Assembly: GCA_947454235.1 (NCBI GenBank)
Contig: CANGIY010000001.1
Coordinates: 248,001 to 312,000, forward strand
Source: Chitinophagaceae bacterium
GTDB lineage: Bacteria > Bacteroidota > Bacteroidia > Chitinophagales > Chitinophagaceae
Length of the DNA stretch: 64,000 nt
Direction: 5' to 3'
Shown here: piece by piece, positions 54,120 to 63,600 of the stretch
Layout: each line of letters opens with the position of its first letter
How positions within the stretch are numbered: the first letter of the stretch is position 1
Made by a program: the position numbers and the translations under genes
Notes under the pieces: generated by a model
Told to the model about the DNA's origin: nothing
The model's input: only the letters and a program-made list of their open reading frames with translations
The model's database searches: none

Positions 54120-55940
54120 ATGAATACAGAATTAGTTGTTGATACTCACGTGGGCCACGAGCACGGTCATGCAGATCATGGTGAGCATCATCATGAACAT
54201 CATGAGCCACACTTTTTATGGAAGTACGTTTTCAGTATGGACCATAAAATGATCTGTAAACAATTCCTCGTTACAGGTATCATTTGGGCTGTTATCGGTG
54301 CCCTCATGTCAGTTTTCTTCCGTTTACAACTCGGTTTTCCAAATTCTACTTTCCCTGTTATGGAAAAGTTTTTGGGAGAGTGGGCACGTGGTGGTAAACT
54401 TTCTCCTGAATTTTATTACGCTCTTGTTACAATGCACGGAACGATTCTTGTGTTCTTTGTATTGACTGCGGGTTTGAGCGGTACATTTGCAAATTTGCTT
54501 ATTCCTTTTCAAATAGGTGCGCGAGACATGGCGTCTCCGTTTATGAACATGCTTTCTTACTGGTTCTTCTTTGTAGCCAGTGTAATCATGCTCGTTTCTT
54601 TGTTTATTGAAACAGGGCCAGCTTCAGGTGGTTGGACTACTTATCCTCCATTAAGTGCATTAAAAGAAGCTTCTTTGGGTTCAGGTCTTGGTATGGATCT
54701 TTGGTTGTTAGGTATGGCTTTGTTCGTGGTTTCTTCACTTCTCGGTGGTTTGAACTATATCAGCACTATACTTAACATGCGTACAAAGGGTATGACAATG
54801 ACTCGTTTGCCATTGACAGTTTGGGCTTTGTTGTTCACTGCTGTTTTAGGTGTACTTTCCTTCCCTGTACTTTTCTCAGGTGTTGTCCTTTTGATTTTCG
54901 ATCGCAACTTCGGTACTTCTTTCTACCTTTCTGAGATTTTCATTGGTGGTAAAGCACTTCCAAATGTTGGTGGTTCTCCAATCCTTTATCAACACTTGTT
55001 CTGGTTCCTTGGTCACCCTGAGGTGTACATCATCATGTTACCAGGTATGGGTATGGCTTCTGAGGTGTTATCGACACACAGCCGTAAACCAATCTTTGGT
55101 TATTTCGCGATGATCATCTCAATGGTTGGTATCACATTGCTTGCCTTCCTTGTATGGGCGCACCACATGTTTGTGTCAGGTATGAGTCCGTTCTTAGGTT
55201 CTATCTTTGTATTGTTGACGTTGTTGATCGCTGTACCATCTGCGGTTAAAGTGTTCAACTGGTTAACTACAATGTGGAGAGGTAACTTGAAATTGAACCC
55301 TCCAATGATGTTCGCTATTGGTTTCGTTTCAATGTTCATCTCTGGTGGTCTTACTGGTTTGTTCCTTGGTAACTCAGCAATCGATATCCACCTTCACGAT
55401 ACTTACTTCGTAATTGCTCACTTCCACATCGTAATGGGTGTGTCTGCATTCTTCGGTATGTTTGCCGGTATCTATCATTGGTTCCCTAAAATGTATGGTA
55501 GAATGATGAATAACACACTTGGTTATATTCACTTCGCAATAACATTCATTGGTGCTTATTTGATCTTCTGGCCAATGCACTATGAAGGTATCGCAGGTAT
55601 GCCACGTCGTTACTATGATTACAGTGCTTGGGAGTCATTCAAGCAATTCGGTGAAATCAACTCTTTTATCAGTGTTGTGGTTGTAATTGTATTCTTTGGT
55701 CAGTTAGTTTTTGTTGTTAACTTCTTTGCAAGTATTTTCTACGGCAAAAAGCTTACTAATCCAAACCCTTGGGGTTCAACTACACTTGAGTGGACTACGC
55801 CAATAGAGCCGATTCACGGTAACTGGCCTGGTGAGGTTCCTGAAGTTCATCGTTGGCCTTACGATTACAAAGATGATGGTAATGGTGGTGACTTCATTTC
55901 GCAAATCACTCCGTTGAAAGATGGTGAAGAGTCACACTAA
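54120..55940 (+). CDS. coxA: Cytochrome c oxidase subunit I (A1-type aa3 oxidase)
   Basis: This catalytic subunit reduces oxygen to water and pumps protons. The protein has 606 residues and twelve core membrane helices. The active-site pair His-Tyr and the gating Glu are in FLGHPEVYIIMLPG, which marks an A1-type oxidase. The CuB histidines follow in VWAHHMF. HDTYFVIAHFHIVMG holds the late heme ligands. GARDMASPFMN is the D-channel entrance. The N-terminus has eleven histidines between residues 10 and 31. Subunit III is not in the window; a terminator follows 20 bases after the stop. Confidence 0.96.
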   Translation: MNTELVVDTHVGHEHGHADHGEHHHEHHEPHFLWKYVFSMDHKMICKQFLVTGIIWAVIGALMSVFFRLQLGFPNSTFPVMEKFLGEWARGGKLSPEFYYALVTMHGTILVFFVLTAGLSGTFANLLIPFQIGARDMASPFMNMLSYWFFFVASVIMLVSLFIETGPASGGWTTYPPLSALKEASLGSGLGMDLWLLGMALFVVSSLLGGLNYISTILNMRTKGMTMTRLPLTVWALLFTAVLGVLSFPVLFSGVVLLIFDRNFGTSFYLSEIFIGGKALPNVGGSPILYQHLFWFLGHPEVYIIMLPGMGMASEVLSTHSRKPIFGYFAMIISMVGITLLAFLVWAHHMFVSGMSPFLGSIFVLLTLLIAVPSAVKVFNWLTTMWRGNLKLNPPMMFAIGFVSMFISGGLTGLFLGNSAIDIHLHDTYFVIAHFHIVMGVSAFFGMFAGIYHWFPKMYGRMMNNTLGYIHFAITFIGAYLIFWPMHYEGIAGMPRRYYDYSAWESFKQFGEINSFISVVVVIVFFGQLVFVVNFFASIFYGKKLTNPNPWGSTTLEWTTPIEPIHGNWPGEVPEVHRWPYDYKDDGNGGDFISQITPLKDGEESH

Positions 55941-55959
55941 TCGATAAATTATTATTTTG

Positions 55960-55989
55960 AAAGCCGTACACTTTGTACGGCTTTTTTTT
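55960..55989 (+). terminator. Intrinsic terminator of the act-cox operon
   Basis: AAAGCCGTAC (55960-55969) pairs perfectly with GTACGGCTTT (55975-55984) and continues in a T-tract that merges with the next -7 box. Confidence 0.9.
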
Positions 55990-55996
55990 ATTTTTG
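55989..55996 (+). promoter_or_regulatory. -7 box TATTTTTG merged with the cox terminator tail
   Basis: A perfect TAnnTTTG box whose first T is the last base of the terminator T-tract. It lies 20 bases before the ATG at 56017. Confidence 0.6.
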
Positions 55997-56016
55997 AGAA
56001 AACAACTTGTCTGGTT

Positions 56017-56520
56017 ATGAAGAAGATTGCGTCTATTCTAGTTTTTACTTTTATGGTGGTAGGTGCCAGTTTCGGTCAGGGCTACCGTGTGCCTCGAAAC
56101 TATTCGTTTGAATCAAAGGACAGCTATCATAAGTACGACAAGGATATTATCAGGTTTGCTAACTGGATTGAAAAGGTAGTTCCCGGCGAGGACAAAGATT
56201 ACGTAAGGCAAGGTAGTCGTTTCTTTTACGAGTGGCTCACTGGTTGTAATTACGTACAATTTAAGCCCAATGTGCGCATTGATGGAATGTTGGCCGACCA
56301 TCCTGAATTTAAATTGTATTATCAAGCTGGTTGGGCGCGCTATGCACTTAAAAATGCAGGTGCCAAGAAAGAAGATTGTTCGTATGCCGGTTTGAAATTG
56401 GTTTTAAAAGTGTATTTGGAAAATAGAGCGATGTTCAAGGATAAAAATTTAGATGAACTTGCTAAATATGATGATGAAGACAGGCTGAAAAACTGGATTA
56501 AGCAGAAATTTGAGCAATAA
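56017..56520 (+). CDS. Secreted hypothetical protein (167 aa)
   Basis: The signal peptide (IASILVFTFMVVGASFG) is probably cut before Q. The mature part is mostly helical and rich in Lys, Tyr and Asp (RFANWIEKVVPGEDKDYVRQGSRFFYEWLTGC, split here as RFANWIEKVVPGED and GSRFFYEWLTGC; ENRAMFKDKNLDELAKY). There is no recognised family. The frame extends to 55957, but the -7 box at 55989-55996 and the signal peptide place the start at 56017. Confidence 0.75.
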   Translation: MKKIASILVFTFMVVGASFGQGYRVPRNYSFESKDSYHKYDKDIIRFANWIEKVVPGEDKDYVRQGSRFFYEWLTGCNYVQFKPNVRIDGMLADHPEFKLYYQAGWARYALKNAGAKKEDCSYAGLKLVLKVYLENRAMFKDKNLDELAKYDDEDRLKNWIKQKFEQ

Positions 56521-56611
56521 GTTTGAGTGAATTTTGATTTTTTAGCATTTTTTAGTGTAAATATTTCCTTTGCACGGTCGTATCTTTACACAAGTTTTTA
56601 AATATTGCATT

Positions 56612-56812
56612 ATGGCAAAAGTTGGTAATACCATCGCATCGTTTTTGATAGGAGCAGCTACAGGAGTTGTTGTAGGTTATATGCTTGCAACTGATAAAGA
56701 AACTCGTCAGGAAGACCTTTCTAAGTTGAAGAAGTCCCTTTCTAATTTGAAAGATAAATTTGGTCAAAAGAAAGATGGCGTTGATCTTGAAGAAGAAATT
56801 TACCATTCCTAA
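56612..56812 (+). CDS. YtxH domain-containing small membrane protein
   Basis: The protein has 66 residues. The YtxH pattern is clear: one N-terminal glycine-rich helix (ASFLIGAATGVVVGYMLA, about 9-26) with DKETRQEDLSKLKKSL beginning a cytoplasmic coiled coil. It is typically linked to stress or envelope functions, not defined. A near-consensus -7 box (TTCCTTTG) lies about 40 bases upstream. It heads a cassette with the next two genes (gaps of 24 and 15 bases). Confidence 0.85.
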   Translation: MAKVGNTIASFLIGAATGVVVGYMLATDKETRQEDLSKLKKSLSNLKDKFGQKKDGVDLEEEIYHS

Positions 56813-56836
56813 TCGAATTGATTAGTAAAATTGACG

Positions 56837-57190
56837 ATGAATTTTTTAGCTGTAATAAAAGAGAAAATAGGTGAGTATGCTAAAGCGTACCTCAGTTTGC
56901 TTAAACTCAACGTAGTTGGCAAAACTGCGAGCGTTGTAAGCTACCTTATGTTCTTTTTTATTGCACTTTTTTTATTGTTTGCGGTCATCATTTTTTTAGG
57001 ATTTGGGCTTACTGAGGGATTTGTTGCTTTAGGGCTTTCTAGGGTTGGTGCTACTTTTTCAACAGTTGGTGTGTTTGTTTTTATGCTTACACTACTTTTT
57101 GCGTTCAGGAAAGGTATTACAGACTATTTTGCCGGGGTAATTATTAGCATTATGACTGAAGGCGACGATACTGAGGCATCAGAAGACTAA
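56837..57190 (+). CDS. Phage-holin-like membrane protein (holin_3_6 family)
   Basis: The protein has 117 residues. A charged N-terminus (KEKIGEYAKAYLSLLKL) is followed by two hydrophobic helices (about 35-60 and 68-95) separated by a glycine-rich turn, and an acidic tail (MTEGDDTEASED). This is the layout of the Bacteroidota and actinobacterial putative superfamily III holin family, which usually is not part of a phage. The ATG at 56837 is preferred over a TTG at 56831. Confidence 0.8.
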   Translation: MNFLAVIKEKIGEYAKAYLSLLKLNVVGKTASVVSYLMFFFIALFLLFAVIIFLGFGLTEGFVALGLSRVGATFSTVGVFVFMLTLLFAFRKGITDYFAGVIISIMTEGDDTEASED

Positions 57191-57205
57191 AATTGAGATT
57201 CAGAG

Positions 57206-57661
57206 ATGGCAATGTATAAAAAACAACTTCGTAGTATAGCAGATCTTGAGAAGGAGAAGCGGCGAATTTCTAAGAAATTGGAAAAACTTAAGAGTGAGGA
57301 TTTTTTGCCGTCTTTAAAATCAGGGGCAGATTTTTCAATGCCCGATTTGGATTTTTTAGCTGGAGTTATACCTGAAAAGTACTCAATTGTTACGAAGTTT
57401 CTACCTCAAGTTGTTGCAGTTGCAAAACAGGCATTTGCTAATCGTAAATCTGAAAAACTTGCGTCAGAAAATGTTTCCGGTTCTGAAGGCAAACGGAAAG
57501 GGGCAGGAAAAGTAAAAAAGGTAGCTGGTTCCATTTTGATGGAAGTATTGACAGGATACCTTAAATGGAAAGCGATAGAATTAAGCATTAAAGGTGCGAG
57601 GCACCTTATCAGGCAACGCCGGCAAAAAAAGGCTGCGACAGATGTGGGAGCCAAGTTGTAG
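57206..57661 (+). CDS. Hypothetical basic protein, third gene of the YtxH-holin cassette
   Basis: The protein has 151 residues. An N-terminal coiled-coil stretch (IADLEKEKRRISKKLEKLKSE) is followed by a hydrophobic region around 45-75 and a Lys/Arg-rich C-terminus (GARHLIRQRRQKKA). No family is recognised. The conserved-looking order YtxH - holin-like - coiled-coil protein suggests they act together at the envelope. Confidence 0.7.
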   Translation: MAMYKKQLRSIADLEKEKRRISKKLEKLKSEDFLPSLKSGADFSMPDLDFLAGVIPEKYSIVTKFLPQVVAVAKQAFANRKSEKLASENVSGSEGKRKGAGKVKKVAGSILMEVLTGYLKWKAIELSIKGARHLIRQRRQKKAATDVGAKL

Positions 57662-57733
57662 TAGCTTATCCACACAAACCAAACAATTTCAATTCAACAT
57701 TTATTGGAGATTCATTGAGCGCGCTGATTTAGA

Positions 57734-57741
57734 TAGCTTTG
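57734..57741 (+). promoter_or_regulatory. -7 box TAGCTTTG just before mutS
   Basis: A perfect TAnnTTTG box six bases before the ATG at 57748. The leader should be a base or two at most, so translation is probably leaderless. It overlaps and excludes the TTG at 57739. Confidence 0.6.
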
Positions 57742-57747
57742 CACATC

Positions 57748-60366
57748 ATGGCAAAGGAAAAATCAGCGGAAACACCGCTCATGAAGCAACATGGCGAAAT
57801 CAAGGCTAAGTACCCTGATGCTGTCTTATTGTTCAGAGTGGGCGATTTTTACGAGACCTTTGGTGAAGATGCAATTGTAGCTTCGAGGGTTCTAGGTATA
57901 ACCCTTACTAAGAGAGGAAACGGCGCAGCTACATTTATTGAATTAGCCGGTTTCCCTCACCACAGTCTAGATACCTACCTACATAAACTCGTAAAAGCGG
58001 GTTACAGGGTTGCCATTTGTGATCAACTTGAAGATCCAAAATCAGTAAAAGGTATTGTAAAGCGTGGTGTAACTGAATTAGTGACACCTGGTGTTGCAAC
58101 TGGCGATAAGCTGGTTGAAAACAGGAGCAACAATTTTTTGGCGGCAATACATTTTGGTGAACCTAATTGTGGCATTTCCTTTTTGGATATTACTACTGGA
58201 GAATTTTATGCTGCCGAAGGAAGTATTGAATATATGGATAAATTGCTTCAGAGTTTTCAACCTTCAGAAGTCGTTTTATCTAAGAGCCATGTAAAAAGGT
58301 TCAGGGAATATCTTGACAATAAAGTGTATACATTCCCACTCGAAGACTGGATTTTCAGGGAACAATATGCGACTGATTTGTTAATTCAGCATTTTCAAAC
58401 CATGTCACTTAAAGGTTTTGCTGTTGATGATATACACTCTGCTGTTATAGCTTGTGGGGTTGCTATCCATTATTTGAAGGAAACAGAGCACAACAACCTA
58501 CAACACATCAATGCAATTCAACGTATAGTTCCTGATGAGTTTCTGTGGATGGATCGGTTCACTATTCGCAATCTTGAATTGATTTCAGGTACTTACGAGC
58601 ACGGCAATTCATTACTCAATGCAATTGATTGCACCCAAACACCCATGGGGGCACGCCTTTTGAAACGATGGTTGATATTCCCTTTGTTTGATACACACAG
58701 AATTGAGCAGCGATTGAATATGACTCAATTCTTTATCTCAGAACGTGATTTGGCATTGGCGTTAAATGCCAGAATCAAACACATAGGCGATGTTGAGCGA
58801 TTAATTGGTAAAATTCCGTTGAAGAAAGCCAATCCAAGGGAGATTCTACAGCTCGCGCGTGCACTACGAAGTATGTCAGAAATCAGGGATTTATGCATTT
58901 CAGTGAACGAAACGAGCCTCGGCAGATTAATACAGGGTTTGCAACCGTTGAACGAACTTCAACAAAGGGTGTTCGAAACACTGGAAGATGAGCCACCGGT
59001 ATTGATATCAAAAGGTGGAACCATCAGAAATGGGGTGCACGAAGAGTTAGATACGCTCCGGAAAATTTCAGGAAGTGGAAAAGAATACCTTCTACAGATT
59101 CAGTTCAAAGAAGCGCTCAGAACAGGAATTACTTCTTTGAAAATCAACTACAACAATGTATTTGGTTACTATCTCGAGGTAACACATGCACACAAAGATA
59201 AAGTACCAACTGACTGGATTCGTAAACAAACCCTCACAAATGCTGAGCGATATGTTACTCCTGAGTTGAAAGAGTACGAAGAAAAAATACTTGGGTCAGA
59301 AGAGCGTATTCTGGCATTGGAGAATCTATTGTTCACTGAGTTGTTGGGTGTGTTGGAAACATACATTGCGCCAATACAGGCAAATGCTCAAATAGTGGCC
59401 CAAATTGATTGTATTCTTTGCTTTGCGCAAAATGCCATCAAGTACAATTACCACCGTCCGGAAATTGTTCAGGAGCCGGGACTCAATATCAAGGACGGAC
59501 GACACCCGGTAATTGAACAACGGCTTCCGCCAGGCGAAGCATATATTGCCAATGACATTTACACAGATAAAGCAAATCAGCAGATTATTATACTCACAGG
59601 GCCTAATATGAGTGGTAAGAGTGCATTGTTGCGGCAAACTGCTATCATTACACTCATGGCACATATGGGAAGTTTTGTGTCGGCTGCAAAAGCAACAATC
59701 GGGCTTACCGATAAAATTTTCACCAGGGTAGGTGCTTCTGATAATCTGAGTGGGGGAGAAAGTACTTTCATGGTGGAAATGAACGAAACTGCCAGCATCA
59801 TTAACAACATCACCGAACGAAGCTTGATTTTGTTGGATGAAATTGGCAGGGGAACTAGCACTTACGATGGTATTTCAATTGCATGGAGCATTGTGGAATA
59901 CCTGCATAGAGCCACTGCAAAGCCTATGACATTATTCGCGACCCACTACCACGAATTAAATGAACTCGAAAAGCAATTAGAGAGGGTAAAGAACTTCCAT
60001 GTTACCCATAAAGAGACTGGAAATAAAGTGATTTTCTTGCGTAAGTTGGCCGAAGGAGGGTCGAGGCACAGCTTTGGTATACAGGTTGCACGTATGGCGG
60101 GTATGCCTACCAAATTATTAGATCGCGCAAATGAGATATTAGAGACGCTGGAGGAAAAACACAGCAAAACAGGCGGTGAGACACTACAGAAAATCAAAAA
60201 CATTAAGCCAGCGCCAAAGTACCAACTCAACATATTTGATGGTGTAACTGAAGATTTGCGCAGGGTACAACAAGTACTTGAGGCAACCGACGTAAACACC
60301 CTAACGCCTGTAGAAGCGTTGTTGAAGCTAAGCGAGCTGAAAAACATGCTAAAAACCTATCAATAG
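57748..60366 (+). CDS. mutS: DNA mismatch repair protein MutS
   Basis: MutS recognises mismatches and starts repair with MutL. The protein has 872 residues. The mismatch-binding Phe-x-Glu is in FRVGDFYETFGEDA (domain I). The connector, lever and clamp regions follow (about 120-560). The ATPase has Walker A GPNMSGKSALLRQ, the signature DNLSGGESTFMVEM and Walker B LILLDEIGRGTSTYDG, then HYHEL. GGSRHSFGIQVARMAGMP lies near the end. Length and order are normal for bacterial MutS1. It is monocistronic. Confidence 0.97.
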   Translation: MAKEKSAETPLMKQHGEIKAKYPDAVLLFRVGDFYETFGEDAIVASRVLGITLTKRGNGAATFIELAGFPHHSLDTYLHKLVKAGYRVAICDQLEDPKSVKGIVKRGVTELVTPGVATGDKLVENRSNNFLAAIHFGEPNCGISFLDITTGEFYAAEGSIEYMDKLLQSFQPSEVVLSKSHVKRFREYLDNKVYTFPLEDWIFREQYATDLLIQHFQTMSLKGFAVDDIHSAVIACGVAIHYLKETEHNNLQHINAIQRIVPDEFLWMDRFTIRNLELISGTYEHGNSLLNAIDCTQTPMGARLLKRWLIFPLFDTHRIEQRLNMTQFFISERDLALALNARIKHIGDVERLIGKIPLKKANPREILQLARALRSMSEIRDLCISVNETSLGRLIQGLQPLNELQQRVFETLEDEPPVLISKGGTIRNGVHEELDTLRKISGSGKEYLLQIQFKEALRTGITSLKINYNNVFGYYLEVTHAHKDKVPTDWIRKQTLTNAERYVTPELKEYEEKILGSEERILALENLLFTELLGVLETYIAPIQANAQIVAQIDCILCFAQNAIKYNYHRPEIVQEPGLNIKDGRHPVIEQRLPPGEAYIANDIYTDKANQQIIILTGPNMSGKSALLRQTAIITLMAHMGSFVSAAKATIGLTDKIFTRVGASDNLSGGESTFMVEMNETASIINNITERSLILLDEIGRGTSTYDGISIAWSIVEYLHRATAKPMTLFATHYHELNELEKQLERVKNFHVTHKETGNKVIFLRKLAEGGSRHSFGIQVARMAGMPTKLLDRANEILETLEEKHSKTGGETLQKIKNIKPAPKYQLNIFDGVTEDLRRVQQVLEATDVNTLTPVEALLKLSELKNMLKTYQ

Positions 60367-60604
60367 GCACAAATCAAGCCAATATGTATGTCGTATGATT
60401 GTCATGTGAGGGTAAAAGCGGACATGCTACATTAATCTGGAATTAATATCAGCAATCAAAACGCATACACTCAAATTTTTTTTAGCAAAATCCACGCTTT
60501 TTATTCCACTAATTGCGTAACTTTAGTATGTTTACACTCCTATTACTTTAGGATAATACTGTTTTTTAGGTATTCTTGGGAAAAGTTTAAAAAAACCTAT
60601 GTTT

Positions 60605-63600
60605 ATGAATCGATTTTTACGGGCTCTATTCATGCTTTGTTTCGTTGCATTGGCAAGCAATGTGCAAGCATTTACCGTGTCTATTTCCACTCGATTATCA
60701 TCCGGTAATACGTATTCTGGATGTATGCCCACCTCCGGATTGTTGATTGTGCCATTCACTGCGAATGTTTCGGGTTGTTCCGGTACGTCGTCTTATCAGT
60801 GGACGGTGGTAACTTCTTCAGGTACACGTACCTACGGGGCTTATTCAACTTCAGTCTTCCTTGATTCAATCACTGCGGCAGGCAGCTATACTATTACTGC
60901 TACTGTGACTTGTGGAGGTAGCTCTGTTACGTCAAGTCCATTCTATGTGAATTTGCACGGAATGCCAAGGCTCGGTTTTGTATCGAGTACTTCTCTCAAT
61001 AGAATTTTCTGCGATTCTGCTACTATTACATTAAGAGACTCTTCTGTTGATGCTGATACTACTTGCGGTTATTCATTGAACTGGTTTGTTGACGGTTCAA
61101 TCTCATCGGGTAGGTCGGTAACTCGTACGTTCGCTCCTGGCTCATACAGTGTGAGGATGGTATATAACAATACATGTGGTTGTAGGGCTGATACTTCATT
61201 TACAAATGTTATTAATGTTAGAACTGGTCCAATAGCTTGTTCTCATTTTACTGATGACTCAGTGGCGTGCTCTGCTCCGGCAACTTTCTATTACACAGGC
61301 GAATGTTCATCAGGAGGTACTGCACCTTTTTCATACAGGTGGTACTTTAGTGATGGTACTTCGGCTTCAGGTGCTACGCCTTTCCATACTTTCACAATCC
61401 CTGGTTACTTCTCTGATTCTTTGGTAGTGACTGACTCTGCGGGGTGTATTGCTTCAGTTGTTAGAGATTCTGATGTGTTTGTGCCTAATAACACAACGTC
61501 TATAGCGATGTCTCGTTCTTCTATTTGTTATGGCGATACGATTACTGCAATTTCAACTACATCGGGCACTGCTGCGACAAGCTGGGCATTTTATGTAATG
61601 GATCCGGGTGGCGATACAATTGCAACTTCTTCGGGTTCTACAAATCCTTATAATTTTCAAGTTGTTGATACTACAGGTTTACATTCAGGAACTTTCAGGG
61701 TTACTGTAGTTGCATTCGATTCAAGAGGTTGCTCTTCAACTGCGACAACAACATTTGTTGTGCGTGAGAGCCCTACTGCGACTTTGAGTATTGATAAGCA
61801 TTACTACTGCACTACGCCGGTAACAGTAAGGTTTACACCAACCGTTACTTATTTTGGGTCAAGTTCTACTAGTTATCATTACTATTTTGGTAATGGTCAT
61901 GATTCTGCCGTAAACGTATTCCCTATTACATATACATATCCTGCAACAACGAGTGTGGGTTCAACAATTTGTCCTTCATTTGTGGTGACTGACGGATATG
62001 GTTGTAAAGATTCGGTTCGAGTGGATACTTGCTTGGATTTGTCTGTACCTGCTTTCAGGTTAACAAAATCTGCCGACTCAGGTTGTGCTTCTGTTAGTAC
62101 ACCATTGATGGTTGATTTTCATTTTGACATCAGTCGCCCTTCTTCGCTTCCATTCTTCGTTGATTCAGTTCAAATTAACGATTCTACAGTTTGTATTGGT
62201 AGTGCATGCGCCGATATGACCTATGGATTTACTGGTTCTGGTGCTGCAATTCACGATTATTATCATTACGTACGTTATTTCTGGAGGCTTCCTGCAGCTT
62301 ATGGTGGTTGTACTGGTTCTTTGCTTGATAGTTTGAGAGCTGGTGGCGCACACCCTGATGCAGATTCGATATATTCATATTATTACCAAGGTGGTGTTCG
62401 CAAATATGCTGATTCAATTTGCCCGGGTACTACGTTGACTTTTGATACTAGGTGTACAAACTGTAGCTTTACTTCATGGCATATTGTCAATGGTGTAGGT
62501 TTTTCAGTAGATACGTCGGGTTCTACATTAGCATTAGATTCTACAAGTGCAGTTTACCTTAATTATAACCCGTTTGGTTTTATATTAGACCCGCATCGTA
62601 ATACCTATCCGGCGCGTGTAGTTGTTTCTTTGAATGGTTGTTTCGACACGTTGGTTAAGTACATTTACGTGTACCATCCGGATTCAGGTACAATCGTTTC
62701 TGCTCCTTTCTGTAACAACAGAGATAGTATTGCGTTTACATGGTTGATTCGAGATTCGAGCTCAGTTATTCATTATTTGTGGGATTTTGGAGATGGTACT
62801 CCTAGAAGGTTAACGACAGTTGATACTGCAATTCATCGTTATTCATCTCCGGGGACTTATACCGTAACAGCTTGGGATACTGCAAACGCAACAAATAAGC
62901 ATTGTTATAATCATCAAGATTATATAATCACAATCGGATCTCATTTGGCTCCATGGGCACTTGGTACGCCTTTGCCTCCAAGAGATATGAATGCGAGCTT
63001 TGTGGATAGCATTTGTATCAATTCTCCAGAAGCCTATTTAGCGCCTTTACAAGCAGATGGATCTGCCTATACAAATTACACTTATAAATTTGGTGATGGT
63101 GCAACATTTGATGGGATTGATACAACAACAACCCATGCTTATTCCGCACGAGGTACTTATTCTGTTAGAATTAAATACCAAATTACAGGTGCAAATGGAA
63201 CAACTTGTGTCGACAGTACTTTCAGTAAAACTGTAAAAGTATACGGTCCAATGGGTGGGTTCACAATGAATGATTCTGTGATTTGTTCTGGCGGTACAGT
63301 AAGATTCACTGATAACTTCAGCGGCGGCGGCATACCTATTATCAATCGCCACCACTGGAATTTCAATGCATCGCCTTCTGTACCTCGTAGTAATATTCCT
63401 AATAGCGATAACATTGTAACTGGTACAACTGTTACAACCCGTTTCGATACTGCAGGTCTTTACACTGTTACTTTAAATGATTCTGATATCATTGGCTGTT
63501 CTGCTACTGAATCTCATACTGTTCGTGTTATTAAGCCACAAACATTGGTAAAAGCGAATCGTACAGTAGCATGCCCTGGTTATTTGTTTACATTTACCGA

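Noticed and set aside
56837-57190. Prophage remnant suggested by a holin-like gene
   Set aside because: No lysin, capsid, integrase or other phage gene is near, and this family is common outside phages.
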